Source: Kudoa neothunni
Lineage: Eukaryota; Cnidaria
NCBI GenBank assembly: GCA_964304625.1
Contig: OZ199840.1
Location: forward strand, 248,001-312,000
Direction: 5' to 3'
Length of the DNA stretch: 64,000 nt
Positions 34,640 to 46,245 of the stretch are shown here, piece by piece. Under the pieces are notes generated by a model. It did not search any database. It was not told the DNA's origin and saw only the letters and a list, made by a program, of their open reading frames with translations. Made by a program: the position numbers and the translations under genes. The stretch's first letter is position 1. Every line of letters starts with the position of its first letter.

Positions 34640-36344
34640 AATTTTGGTATCCGAAAAGTTTGCTCTTTGGAGATGCGAAGAAATATATCCAAGGGTTAGA
34701 AATTACAACATAAAACTACGATGAAGCAATTTGTATGTTACACAACCGATACAACAACATTATGGGAATAAAATCAAATCATTATATGCTGATAAACAAG
34801 AACAAACCTGCAGTAAACAATATTAAATCCATTAATCAAACATTTAACGATATAGAAGTTAACGTCAGATCGTTGGAACCATGGGGAAGAAGACCAATTC
34901 ACTACTATTGGTATCCTTGATATTGAGAAAATTACTATACGAAATCACAAGCCAAATACTACTTGTTAACGATGGTAAAAAATTACAATTGAGACCTCAG
35001 GGAAGAAAACATCGTCCACATTCTCCACCACAACAGAAAACCTGTGCCTATTGTCATGGTGGTCATTGGTCTGATGAATGTACATTGTACTCAACGCTAG
35101 ATCTAGAAAAGAGAAACTAAATGATAAGTGTTTTAATTGCTTGAAAAGTGGACATAAAATACAACTTTGCTTGAAGAAAAAACCATGTTATCATTGTAAA
35201 AAAATCAAAGGTACACCATTCAAGCCGTTGTGAAATAAAATATCCGTCTACAGAAAATTCAGCCACATTGCTAAACACCAAGAAAAACACTCGCCCACAA
35301 ATAGCAAAAATAACGCTAAGAAATCCTGAAAACCCGCATCTTAACGTTCCTGCCTCTGCTCTGTTTAGTACTGGTAGCGAACGAACGTTCATTACCCTAA
35401 GACTAGCGAAAATTTTAAACCTTAAAGTTTTAAAAAAAGAATCCATCCACCTGAACAAATTTTCTACCACCAAATCGCAAACGATAGAGAGCCAACTAAT
35501 GGAATTCCTAATCGATACCAAAAAAGGTGCGAAACGCGTTCACGCTAATTCTACAAAGAAAATTACATATCCGGTATGTGACCAGCAAATTCCCACCGGT
35601 GTAATCAAACAATTGGATTATAATGTTATACGGATTAATGCGAGCAAGTACCAAATGATTCATATAAATGTTCTCATCGGTATGGACTACTTTTGGGAAA
35701 TTATGAGATGTGTGACGGAGCAATTGGCACCGGGATTATATATACTTGATACTGATGTTGGTAACGTCTTAGTTGGCAGAATAAACCCCTCAGATTTAAA
35801 AAAGGAAAAACGCTCAACCATATTACTCTGTACAAACATTCACAATGAAACATATTCCATGGTATTTAATGAAGATTCTAATGATGATAAAAATGAATAA
35901 TTTTGGGCTGTGGAATCGATCGGTATAAAAGACCTAGACGATAACGAACAGTATGACTTGGAAATCCAATTTGAACAGAATATCAAAAAAATGGGAAAAG
36001 ATACACAGTATCACTTCATTGGAAAAAGGATAGTAAAATTCAACCAACCAACTTCAATCTATCGAAAGGTAGACTGATCAGTTTGATTAGAAGAATCAAG
36101 GGTCACATGAAATTGATAAAATAATATGTGAATATTATCCAAACTCAATTAACAAAAGGTATTATTGAAAAGGTTTCAGACGAAAAGGCGTTGCCAAAAA
36201 ACCCTCATTATATCCCACATCACCATGTTTTCTCCAACAGCGACACTACAAAATTACGCATAGTTTTCGACTCTTCTGCCAGAGTCAATAACCCTATTTA
36301 CAGTTTAAACCAATGTCTGTACAAAGTTCTGATTGTCATAGGGC
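34640..36344 (+). pseudogene. BEL/Pao retrotransposon 5' fragment (gag-protease-RT start)
   Basis: The gag trace begins with KSLLFGDAKKYIQGLEI and YDEAICMLHNRYNN. Two zinc knuckles follow (CAYCHGGHWSDEC near 35045 and CFNCLKSGHKIQLC near 35130). An open frame at 35268-35900 is the DUF1758-type aspartic protease region, but its active-site triad reads FSTGSE where family members have DTG, so it has lost the catalytic aspartate. RT begins near 36170 (KVSDEKALPKNPHYIPHHHV). The fragment stops abruptly at about 36345, where pogo sequence begins. Several frameshifts. It overlaps the second BEL fragment only over ~35930-36340. Confidence 0.8.
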
Positions 36345-37170
36345 ATTTTTGTAAATCTCGATGTTTTAAAAATGTGCCTACTTTGCCAGTCGCTTACGAA
36401 CATTCAAAAAAAGCTTGGATGAATGGAGTCATCTTTAGGAGATATCTGTTAAAATTGAATAGCTTTTTCAGGAATAAAGACAAAAAGTAACTCCTATTTG
36501 TCGACAATGCAAGTTGCCATATTCATTCCGACCTAAGTAATATCACCATCGAGTATCTACCCAAGAATAGTACAAATGTGTTGCAGCCCTTGATCAAGGG
36601 ATTATTCGTTCCTTTAAGGTTTCGAACGTTTCAAAATTGATACAAAGGAATATTGCGTACGTTGAAGCCAAAATGACTCCTAACCCTCCAGACCATCTAG
36701 ATGCTTTGATGATGATAAAAAATGCTTAACATGATGTTAATCAACGGACTGTCATTAACTGTTTTGAAAATGCTGGTTTCATCAAACAAGATACAAATAT
36801 TTTAAATGTAGTCAATATCACTCAAGCAAATGAAAGTATAGAGCCTGAATTGTCTTTGGAAATCGACGAAATAATGAATGAGGAAGATCAGGAACAAACT
36901 AAAGCTGATTTTGAAGATTTCGAACAATATTCTGATAAACCGGATAATAAATAAGATAAGGAGTTCCAACTCGAAGTTGAAGACAGCGTCACTTCAAAAC
37001 GCGCACTAGAGTGTATAAATAAATTGGAAACCTATTTTAGAACTAATAGACTTTAACATTATCGACTTCTTGTGAATATTGAAGAAAACGTTGTTGGAAA
37101 CATAAACAAAAATTTAGTTCAAACGAAAATAACAAACTTCTTCCCAAAAACATTGGATAAATCGTAGTAT
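36345..37170 (+). pseudogene. pogo/Tigger-like transposase relic 2 (C-terminal half)
   Basis: Starting KSRCFKNVPTLPVAYEHS, then KKAWMNGVIF, LLFVDNASCH and LPKNSTNVLQPL, the sequence follows the DDE_1 core of pogo-type transposases and includes its D-N-x-x-x-H site. Further on come an INCFENAGFI block and an acidic stretch. The last readable block is QTKITNFFPKT near 37130. The N-terminal half is missing. At least two stops break the frame. It is fused to the truncated BEL/Pao element. Confidence 0.8.
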
Positions 37171-37522
37171 AAATTTTTTTATTTTATGTATTTTTTGGAG
37201 ATAATAAATGTGATTTAAATGAGTATTTTCGAAGGTATATTTAATTAGCGAATTTCTCCGTTATTACATATTTCTGCAAGACAACATTTGTCACATTATT
37301 AGATGAAAATCAATGTGATCATTCAAAAATTATGAAAGTGTTGGGTTTTATATTTTCATGTAATAAAATAGATAATAATACTTGCTGTTGGGATTAGCAA
37401 AGCTGACCCCCTTCGAACGATAACTATAAGACTGAAAAAACAGTTTTACTCATTTGATAAAAATTTATTTTATTAGTATAATAAAATATTTTCAAAAACA
37501 TAGATTAAAATTGAGGAAAGTT
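37171..37522. other. Spacer between pogo relic 2 and PB4
   Basis: AT-rich, with no coding signal and no clear transposon end. It is probably the trailing part of the pogo relic or old flank. Confidence 0.35.
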
Positions 37523-39576
37523 TTAACATTAAGGCTCAAAACGAAAAAATGAACAATGATGCCATATGGCATCACTCGGCGGAGATCGATTAACTGTGGG
37601 AGAATGGTGACGGATGCTGATTTTATTATTAAAAAGAACAAATTCGGGAGGATGGTGAAACAGCCTATACTGCTTCCAGATCCTGACAAATCCGATGTCG
37701 AGAACGCGTCGGATGATGAAACTTTTCATAATTCTGTCAGTGATAACGACCTCTCTGAAAGCGAAAACGATACGGTAACTCCTGACGTTGATCCTAAGTG
37801 GATTCCAAATGAATCTTTTGATGGTGAAAACTCGACTGCATCAAAATCTATTTTTACGGAAGTTGATGGTGATATTTTTGAATCGTTTTATTATTTCAAT
37901 CAGTTTTTTACCGACGCCCTTTTTGAACTAATTTTGAATGAAACAAATAAATACGCATCAACATTAAATTCGTCGTTTAAAACTACAATTGAGGAAATCC
38001 GGTTATTAATTGGTATTCTTATTCGAATGTCTGTCGTAAAACTGCCGCGATATAGGAATTATTGGTCAACAAAAATTAATTACAACACCATATCTGAAAG
38101 AATGACGAGAGATAGATTCGAGTCGTTATTAAGATATTTACATTTCTGCGACAATAACAATATTGTTTTGAATCCTAATAACGATGGTTACGACAGGTTT
38201 TTTAAGATGAGACCTGTCCTTGACATAATACGGCAGGCTTGTTTAGTTATCGAGCCTGAATACCATCAATCCGTTGATGAGCAAATTATTCCCTTTAAGG
38301 GGAAATCGGCCTTAAAACGTTATTTACCGTTGAAACCTACTAAATGGGGTTTTAAAGTTTTTACGAGGAATGGGGCCGGTGGAATTATCCACGATTTTTA
38401 CTTTGAATCTGGAACTACTTTAAATGTTACAACATCTACGGGGAATAAGTCATCGGACATAGTGTTGAAACTGTGTGAAACTTTGAATAGTTCTAAATAT
38501 CATATATACTATGATAATTACTTTTCAAGTTTTAACTTGCACGCCAAACTTTTGGAGTTTGGTTACTTTTCTACCAGCACCATAAGAAAAACTCGCATGA
38601 CAAAATGTCCTTTTAAAGCAGAAAAAGAATTTAAAAATCAACCTAGAGGAAGTTTTGAATATGGAATCTATTGTCTAAATAATTCAAAAATAAATATTGC
38701 ACGATGGCTAGATGGATCTATTGTTAATGTATCATCCACTTTTTATTCTGGCTTTCCGATGTCTTCTGTACAAAGGTATGACAAAAAACATAAAAAATTT
38801 CTCAGTATCAGCTATCCTCTAATCGTAAAAATGTATAACAAGTACATGGGTGGAGTCGATTTGTTCGATATGTTGATGGCATTGTATCGATTAGATCGCA
38901 AGTCAAAAGAGTGGTACACCAGAATATTTTGTTGGTGCTTAAATCTCTGCTTACTAAATGGATGGCTCATTTATCGCAGACAATGTAAACTAATGGATAT
39001 AGACAGTAAAAATATTATGGATCTTCAAAACTGCATATTGGAGGTAAGTGAGCACCTAATGTTTTACTGCCAAAACATAGAACGTGTGCCAAAAAGGGGT
39101 AGACCATCATCCACCGAAGTAACCGTCAACCAAAGTATTCCTAATCGCAAGCGAACGTCCGATGGAATGTTTCATTATCCAGAATCTAGAAATGAAAAAA
39201 GAGATGCAAATACTGTTCAATGTATTCTAGGATTTACTGCATAAAATGCAACGTCGCTCTGTGTCTTAACATCAGCAGAAATTGTTTTAAAGAATACCAT
39301 ACAATATAAAACTATATAAAAACACCATTTTTCGTTCTTATTTTCTTTATAAACAGCAATATTGTGTTTGGTTTTTAGAACCGCGCTTGCGCGTTAGTGG
39401 GTTTGAAAATTTGGGGCGGCCGAGTGATGCCATATGGCATCATGCATGTAACTTTTTTATTTTAGAACAATCAAATCCAAAAATGTTACAAATGATTTAT
39501 CTTATTTTAAAAATGTCATATATGTTATCAAATATTTTTTTTCACCCGTCAAAAAATTTCGGCGTCAAAGGGTTAA
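37523..39576 (+). mobile_element. piggyBac element PB4, near-complete
   Basis: TTAA at 37523-37526 and 39573-39576. The right end in reverse, TTAACCCTTTGACGCC, matches the left end of PB1, and the left end TTAACATTAAGGCTC resembles PB1's other end. Palindromes GATGCCATATGGCATC lie near both ends (37559 and 39427). The length is 2054 bp with one long ORF filling it. It is the best-preserved transposon in the window. Confidence 0.92.
37604..39244 (+). CDS. piggyBac transposase of PB4 (C-terminal frameshift)
   Basis: The ATG at 37604 is preferred over 37556, because the first 16 codons of the longer frame lie on the terminal palindrome. From 37604 the ORF has 546 residues. Catalytic aspartates (numbered from 37556) are D241 (SVDEQIIPFKGK), D320 (YYDNYFSS) and D435 (GGVDLFDML). 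The N-terminus is acidic. The ORF ends ILGFTA just as the cysteine-rich domain should begin. In the +1-shifted frame the same DNA reads RCKYCSMYSRIYCIKC and continues to a stop near 39310, after an A-rich run at about 39195. One small indel has therefore cut off the C-terminal zinc domain, which piggyBac proteins use for end binding, so activity is doubtful. Confidence 0.9.
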   Translation: MVTDADFIIKKNKFGRMVKQPILLPDPDKSDVENASDDETFHNSVSDNDLSESENDTVTPDVDPKWIPNESFDGENSTASKSIFTEVDGDIFESFYYFNQFFTDALFELILNETNKYASTLNSSFKTTIEEIRLLIGILIRMSVVKLPRYRNYWSTKINYNTISERMTRDRFESLLRYLHFCDNNNIVLNPNNDGYDRFFKMRPVLDIIRQACLVIEPEYHQSVDEQIIPFKGKSALKRYLPLKPTKWGFKVFTRNGAGGIIHDFYFESGTTLNVTTSTGNKSSDIVLKLCETLNSSKYHIYYDNYFSSFNLHAKLLEFGYFSTSTIRKTRMTKCPFKAEKEFKNQPRGSFEYGIYCLNNSKINIARWLDGSIVNVSSTFYSGFPMSSVQRYDKKHKKFLSISYPLIVKMYNKYMGGVDLFDMLMALYRLDRKSKEWYTRIFCWCLNLCLLNGWLIYRRQCKLMDIDSKNIMDLQNCILEVSEHLMFYCQNIERVPKRGRPSSTEVTVNQSIPNRKRTSDGMFHYPESRNEKRDANTVQCILGFTA

Positions 39577-39927
39577 ATTAAGTCAAATCGCGCATTAAGT
39601 TATTACAATCTCGTCTCGAATATTCACATGATTTCCGCTCACTCTCAGTAATATTTGGAATTTTTAAATTAGACCTTCATCAGATAGTTACGATAATACA
39701 TTGAAATGAACAAAATTTATGTATAAGGATAGAAAAAAACCAAGAATATAAATGAAGAAATTAATATATGCGTGCGCACAAAATACGTAAAATCCGTCAA
39801 TCACTGTATTGTTCGATAATATCCAATTAATTGTCTCTAAAAACCAACATGTACTTAAACGGCCGATATATTTAGATTCCTTCAGATCGAAGATCAGTTC
39901 GGCCAAAAAATTTAAAATTGTGATTTC
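39577..39927. other. Stretch without a supported gene
   Basis: AT-rich flank of PB4. Nothing recognisable. Confidence 0.35.
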
Positions 39928-40010
39928 GTTCGTGTTCGTTCGTTTTTACTTGTAACAATTTTTGTTCGTGTGAGCGAACACGAACGAAACTCACGAATTT
40001 GCCATCCCTG
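39928..40010. mobile_element. Solo hAT-like terminus with hairpin
   Basis: The reverse strand starts CAGGGATGGCAAATTCGTGA, a hAT-like end. Next to it lie inverted arms CGTTCGTGTTCGTTCG and CGAACACGAACG. The opposite end and any transposase were not found, so this is a remnant. Confidence 0.45.
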
Positions 40011-40079
40011 ATTGACTTACTTGTAAATTATTAATACATTATTTTTTGCAGTGTTTTCGTACAAATTTTACAACTGTAT

Positions 40080-41515
40080 CCCATCCTAATTTCTGCGTTC
40101 ATTTCGCATCCCCTCCTCCTTGTGAACGTCAAGACTCGATTATACTTTTTCTTTAAGTGCAAAAATAATAATACCTATGAAGAATGCCTTAAATCATATT
40201 TATATTATTTTAGTTTATATTTTTATTTCAAATTTTCCCCAATTCTAAAATAAATTAAAACTAAAATGTTTTGGTTAACTCAATTTGCTATGTATAATTG
40301 AAGAAGGGTGAACATTGTCTTTTCACTCCTCATGACTCAACACCCAATGATTGGAGTCTTTATTCATTCCTGCTTATATACACCATTTTTATGTAAAGCA
40401 ATAAATAATTCTAATAAATTATGTTATTATAATTGTTCCAAAATATTAGACTAAAAAAATAAATAAAAGAGTAATACTAAACTATAAAAAATGTGGTCGC
40501 TTAATAAGTTTTGTACTTAAAGGTGAAAATTAAATAAACTAATAAAGATAACCAATCCGTATAGTTCACAAGAAACATTATTTCGAAATCAATTGTCATT
40601 TAGTATTTATTTGATCTGGAGGCTCTCTTGTTCTCGCCGGGCTTTCATAAGTAATTCAATGCAGGACATTTTGTTGGATTATGAAACATGAAAATCGTTT
40701 CCGGGGCTTAATGAATTCCAATACTTATTATTTGTATATAACGAAGTCGATAAGCTTGTTTTATATGCTATCTAGTGCTGAATATATCTAGCGACTTCCA
40801 TATTCTATATTGAGTCATATGTTAACTTAAATTTTGAAACAATGGGTTAATAAAAATTTAATATATTCAAAAAATATGTCTTCTAAATATAATTGAATAA
40901 AAATAACTAATATACATTGTTAAAACTGTCATTCATTTATTTATGTGTATAAATGAATACTTGTCCCTTGATTAACCTATATTCTAAAGAACAATTTCAC
41001 TTAGATTTATATCAGAGTAAAGATACAAATTCTAAAGTAAAACTTGAAACGTAACAATGAAAACTACACAATTAAATGATGGATCTCAAATTTAAACAGA
41101 AGACCAAGTTAAAATTACATCGTGATTTTATTTTCATGGATATAGATTATTTCTAAATAGATAAAAATGCTGAAAATCTAGTTATAGCTTAATCATATAA
41201 ATATGTTATTCTGAAAGATAACAAAGTTACGATTTTACATGAAAATAGCGATAGTTAGATTTTGTAAGCTGAACAGGCTTAATATAAACTAGTACCTTAT
41301 TGTGCTATTTCGTAAAATCAAACAGAATACGTTATACATTAAATAAATTATCATATCCCATTTTTTGAATCGAAACTAATTGATATCAAAACAACTAGAA
41401 ATATTATTGTACGCATTACGTCCTTACATGATTTAAACGAGGACTAGCTAAAATTACGAAGTGAATAAATTAAGGTTAATTTTTAAATTTATTCCAAAAT
41501 GACTCCCGCACCCCT
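40080..41515 (+). repeat. 1.4-kb non-coding repeat, copy 1
   Basis: It begins around CCATCCTAATTTCTGCGTTC and ends around AAAATGACTCCCGCACC. It matches copies at 48410-49815 (inverted) and 59945-61350 over its length with many substitutions and small indels. No conserved open frame. Likely a non-autonomous transposon or a segmental duplicate; the termini could not be fixed exactly. Confidence 0.75.
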
Positions 41516-42264
41516 TGTAGGGAAAACCTGCTTTAATGGATGAGTAATATTTAAAAATACTTATTTAATGCCTTTAACGTTTTTATTTTATTTTAATTGA
41601 AACAAAAAAGAAAATCGACGCACTAATTTAGCAATATTGTGAATGTAAAACGTACGAATCGATAAAATTAATGTTTCAAAGTTTACTTGATTACTATGCT
41701 TCTAATATTTTTGAATTCTTAATTATTTAAATCTATAAATTAAGTTTATTAGCTCTAATTTTTAATCTAGTTGGTTTAATTGATTTGATACTAGAGATTT
41801 AAAATATTGCGACAATAATTACCATTCGTTAGACATTTTCCAGCATCTAATACAGTATTTTAACCGGATATGTATTTATCTCCAATTGTAGTTAATAAAG
41901 AATCAATAAAAAAATTTAAAACTCGACCAATGAACACCTTAATAGCATCTACACAATTAGACTATGATTAAATAAATAAACTATGAATTTTATACTTGAT
42001 AAAATTGTAATTCTTAATTATATTCATAAATGTAGTCAACATTGCGATTTTTGTGAATTATACAATAGAAAACGAATGGTTCGTAATCCCATTGTCGGCC
42101 CCAAAACTGATATATACTAAATCCTGCCATGGAAATCAGTTTCCTGTTTCACATTCACATTCGAATACAGATTCATTATTTGCTTATGCTCATATTATTT
42201 TCGTTTGATCTTTTTACCCGGTTTTCGAAAAAAATTGTTTAATAACTTGAGTAATTAGTACCTA
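41516..42264. other. 5' flank of gene E without a supported gene
   Basis: AT-rich. No coding motifs, and no match seen to the far upstream flanks of C and D. Confidence 0.35.
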
Positions 42265-42374
42265 GTCTAAGTTTTGCTATCTGACAATGAATGAATCACT
42301 ATTTCAATAAATGGGTGAAATTCGGATCAATTGTATTCCGAACCAACAATTGGTTGGCCATTTAATTGTCAACT
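42265..42374 (+). promoter_or_regulatory. Conserved upstream block of gene E
   Basis: ACCTAGTCTAAGTTTTGCTA, TGACAATGAATGAATCA and ATCAATTGTATTCCGAACC precede the ATG as in the sister genes. Probable promoter and 5' UTR. Confidence 0.5.
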
Positions 42375-45359
42375 ATGAAAATATCTGGATTTCTCTACCT
42401 TGTTCTAGGTATTTTCTGGGTTAATATAATATCAATGTAAGTTTAGGTGTTATAATATCAAGCATAACCAATGCTAATTCAAGTCCTCAAGCTACACCTG
42501 CAGCTCCAAGGAAGACGCTAAAATACCAGATTGTGAAAACTTCAGATGGTAACACAAACGTAATTAAACTCAATCTTGGAGGCTCTGATTACGGTGCCAC
42601 CCAAAAGTGTCGTATAATGCGATCCAACGAGGCGGAAATTGCAGATGCTACTGGTGCTACACCAACAGCTGACTTTAAAGACATCAACAGCTGCACTGCT
42701 AATGACCCAAATACAGCTGCTAGTACTAAATGCGTGGTCGGTTGTAATACCGATGTTAACACTATTGAATACGATAAGCTGTCACCAAGAACCAAATACA
42801 TTTACGTCTACGTAGGTGCTACCGTACAGGCTGTTACAGGGGAAGATAAAAAAATTGGGGGGAAAGTATTCGGATATTCAATACGTAATTTTATTTAATT
42901 TGATATCAAAATAAACCAAATTTAGCATTGTTGGCTAATCCACAAATTACCGTGTCTACAGACACTGAACAGCTGAAATTTGAAACAAAAACTTGCATAT
43001 CCGTAGATTGCCCTATTTATTATAAAGATACTAAATATGCAGATGGTTCCAAGGGAGAGAATTGTAATACTGCGAGTTCAGAAAACAAAGTTGATTTCGA
43101 TTTATTGTTACCTCATTACGAAGTAAGATGCGGAAAATATCCCAGTTTCTTTTATAATATGCCCAATCAATATATGAAAAAAAGCATAGAAATTTATGAG
43201 CCTCAGTTTTATGTTGTTAAAAAAACTGAAAACAAAATGGGAATTAAGTTTACCAATTCCCCATCGTCTGAAATATGCCTATTCAGTATTAAAGATGGAC
43301 AGGATTCAGCAAGTGGCGAATCATATACGTCTGCTTGTGGTGGTACTAATAAAATGTGTTATGCTCCTTGTAAGTATGTCGAAATCAATGGAAATGCGGA
43401 GAAAAAGTTTTTTAAAATTTTAATCCAAACAAGGCATCACGACATAAAAACTACTGGTAGTAATTTGGATGGTTACAAACAAACCAAATTTGGTAATCCT
43501 TTTAGTAACACACATTTGTATTATTTTCTTCAGCATTTACTGAATCGGATGATGGATTGCTTTCTTTTTATACCAGTACCGGTGTTAAGTTTGATGGAAG
43601 CTCATTAAAAACAACAAGTTCGCCAATAATGACTACGTGCACTCTTCAGCGTTATTTTGCTGATAAACCGAAGCCAACCACATTAAACGATGCAAAATGT
43701 GACGCTACTAGTACAGAGAATGACAAATGCAAAAATGATTGCACAAAATTGACAATTCAAGAACTTACAGAGGGGAAAGCGCATTTGTTTGTAATCACAT
43801 TTACAACCTCCAATACTATCCCAACAGGTTTCAAGGAAAAGATATTCCTAAGAACAAGTAAATCATTATATTTATTTTAAAAAATAATTAATTATAAAGA
43901 AATCGGAAGTAGCAAAGCCTATGGGACTACTGATCCTACAAAGACAGATACAACACTCTCTCTTACAGCTATAGCTGCCATCACAACTGACCCTGAACAA
44001 AAGAAACAAGAACCTACCTGTGAGTATTTAATAAGTCCGACTGGATTAGATAGCTTTTTCCACGCGAAATGCAATGGCAACACCCCATGTAGAGGAATTT
44101 GCAGTGAACAAGTTACGATAGAAGACCTCGAGCCAAACACTCCTTACGACATCAGAGTGATCGCACATAAGGATTACGGCATAAAAGATTACACAGATAT
44201 ACGAACGGGTTATTGTAGTTTTAATTTACTCTTTAAATTTTTAATAGCGTTAACAACGTTAACCATAACACACAAGATCACATTGGATGGTTTGTCATTG
44301 AGGGCACGATTAAATTCCGTGGATCCAACTGCAACATGCAGTTATGTCGTACAAAAGAAGACTGGTGACGATTACACAGACTATTACACATGTCCTGTGG
44401 TATCGAAAGTAACGACACCTGTTACCGCCCCAGTGGTACCACCACCCGCTTCAGCTCCTACTTCCAGTTTAAGTTCCGCAGATCTCAACATAGCTAGAAT
44501 TGCTGTGCCAATTGTAGCAGATGGTGGTCCAATGCCTGCAGCGAAATCTTCTGTTCCGGACACTTCAGATACACAGCTTTCTGAGGCCGCTAACAGCGCA
44601 AACACATGTTCTTCAAATCCCCTTTGCAGTTCCATAACATTTCCCGAGTATGAAGCAGCAAATACATACAAAATTTTAGTCACAGCTATTGGAAAATCTT
44701 CACAAAAAGAGCATATTATAGAATCAAGTACTACAATTAATTCTTCAATTAATGTCTCTATTAAGAATTGTTTAAACGAAACTTATATTAGGTGCACCAC
44801 AATTAAACCCAACTGACTCCTCAAAATTGATATCAGTCGTCATTACACGTGATGGGAACAGTTTCATTGTAACCACCACAGTTCCATCCAGTATGAACGA
44901 TAAATCAAAATGCAAATGGGAGTTACGTAACAGCAGTGTCAAGTCAAATGCGGTAGTAAAATCTTGCATGGGAAGAAGCGTAGACAGATGTGCTGCCTTT
45001 GTGACCTGTAAAGAATTCAAAATAAATAATTTACCTGATGGAAATAATTATTATTTGACTGTTTACAGTGTTGAAGATGCTACAATTTTTGGCGGTGCTG
45101 ACATACAACAAGGTATATCATTTGTTCACAATGCGATTTAATGTTATATATATTATAGGAGCAAAGAGTAGTTCAGGGTGAGCTTAGTAAAATGATTTTT
45201 TTAATTTAACACTTTTTAGGGATAAAACCAAACTTATGTAAACATTTTTAAATGTTAACATTTGAATTAACTGATTTTAGAATCATTATTGCATGCGTTG
45301 CTGTGGTTGTGGTTATTGCAATAGTTGGCATCGTGGTATTGAAGAAGAAAAGGGATTAA
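42375..45359 (+). CDS. Gene E: seven-module Cys-rich type I membrane protein
   Basis: Exons: 42375-42408, 42447-42884, 42926-43492, 43534-43857, 43900-44208, 44248-44727, 44792-45112, 45159-45177, 45220-45237 and 45281-45359. The sum is 2589 nt, 862 residues, uninterrupted; it is the shortest copy, mainly in exon 2. Introns are 38-64 nt. Intron 3 ends in CAG and intron 4 in AAAG, unlike the usual TAG endings. The signal peptide is MKISGFLYLVLGVIISSITN. Exon 5 has the ISPTGLDSF form (as A and F) and exon 7 has MGRSVDRC (as A and F). Helix and KKKRD tail are intact. The 3' flank matches gene C for about 900 bp. Confidence 0.85.
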
Positions 45360-46245
45360 ATTAATTTTTGTTAACTATAGTTTATAGATAATATTTATGA
45401 TAGAAATTTTTCGATCACGTAACATTATTTTATATTTTGAATCATTATTTGAATTTATTTTTTTTTGAAATTTGCATGAGGCTTTTGAGAGAAAATAGGA
45501 TATCCAATGTTTATTTTTATATAATTATGTGAGTTCAATAGATTTTTCTCCATTATATATTAAATTTGAATTTGTTTTTTGTGACTTTAACTGTAGTTAT
45601 AGTTTTTATTAATTTGAAATCTGATCAAATTATGTTAATTGATTTCCAGGTTAAAATATTAATCTCTTGAGCTTGATTTTATTGGATAAAAATTATTAGA
45701 AAAAAATAAAATAATACAATCATGTAATCAAAATAAAATGGGTCTTTTTACGTAAAATTGCCTACGTTAATAAAATTAATGAATCTTCAAATAATCGCGA
45801 TGAATTAATTTACTAGCTTTTATGTTTTTAGCGATATTTTTACAATATTAAATGAAATTTTATAGAATTCTATAGTGAAAAATTTTGTTTTTATCTAGAA
45901 ATTATGAATCTTTAAACATTTATTTATATTCAAAAAAGATAATTGAGTGTTCACATTTTCAAACTTGTAACTGGTAATTGACTAATTAAAAATTTTCAAT
46001 TTTTTATATAATAATATATTTTATTTAAAATGTTCAAAATATATTTTGGTGTAATTTTACACACAATATGAAAATATTTATTGTTTATATAATGATAAGC
46101 TGGATATTATTTCGTTAAATGTACGAATGAAATTAATATTATGTACGTTGTACCGAAACAAAAAAAACCACGAAAATTAAATATAAACTTTGTTAATTAT
46201 ATTTTTATTAGATCGTACCCTCTTAATAAATGATTAAAAATTATA
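45360..46245. other. 3' flank of gene E, shared with gene C
   Basis: Homologous to 24298-25190 downstream of gene C. It contains the probable 3' UTR. The match stops near 46245 at CTACTAGCCGTAATACC, where other repeat sequence begins. Confidence 0.6.

Noticed and set aside
43493-43608. Frameshift in gene E after exon 3
   Set aside because: The apparent shift is a 41-nt intron ending in CAG; removing it restores the family reading.
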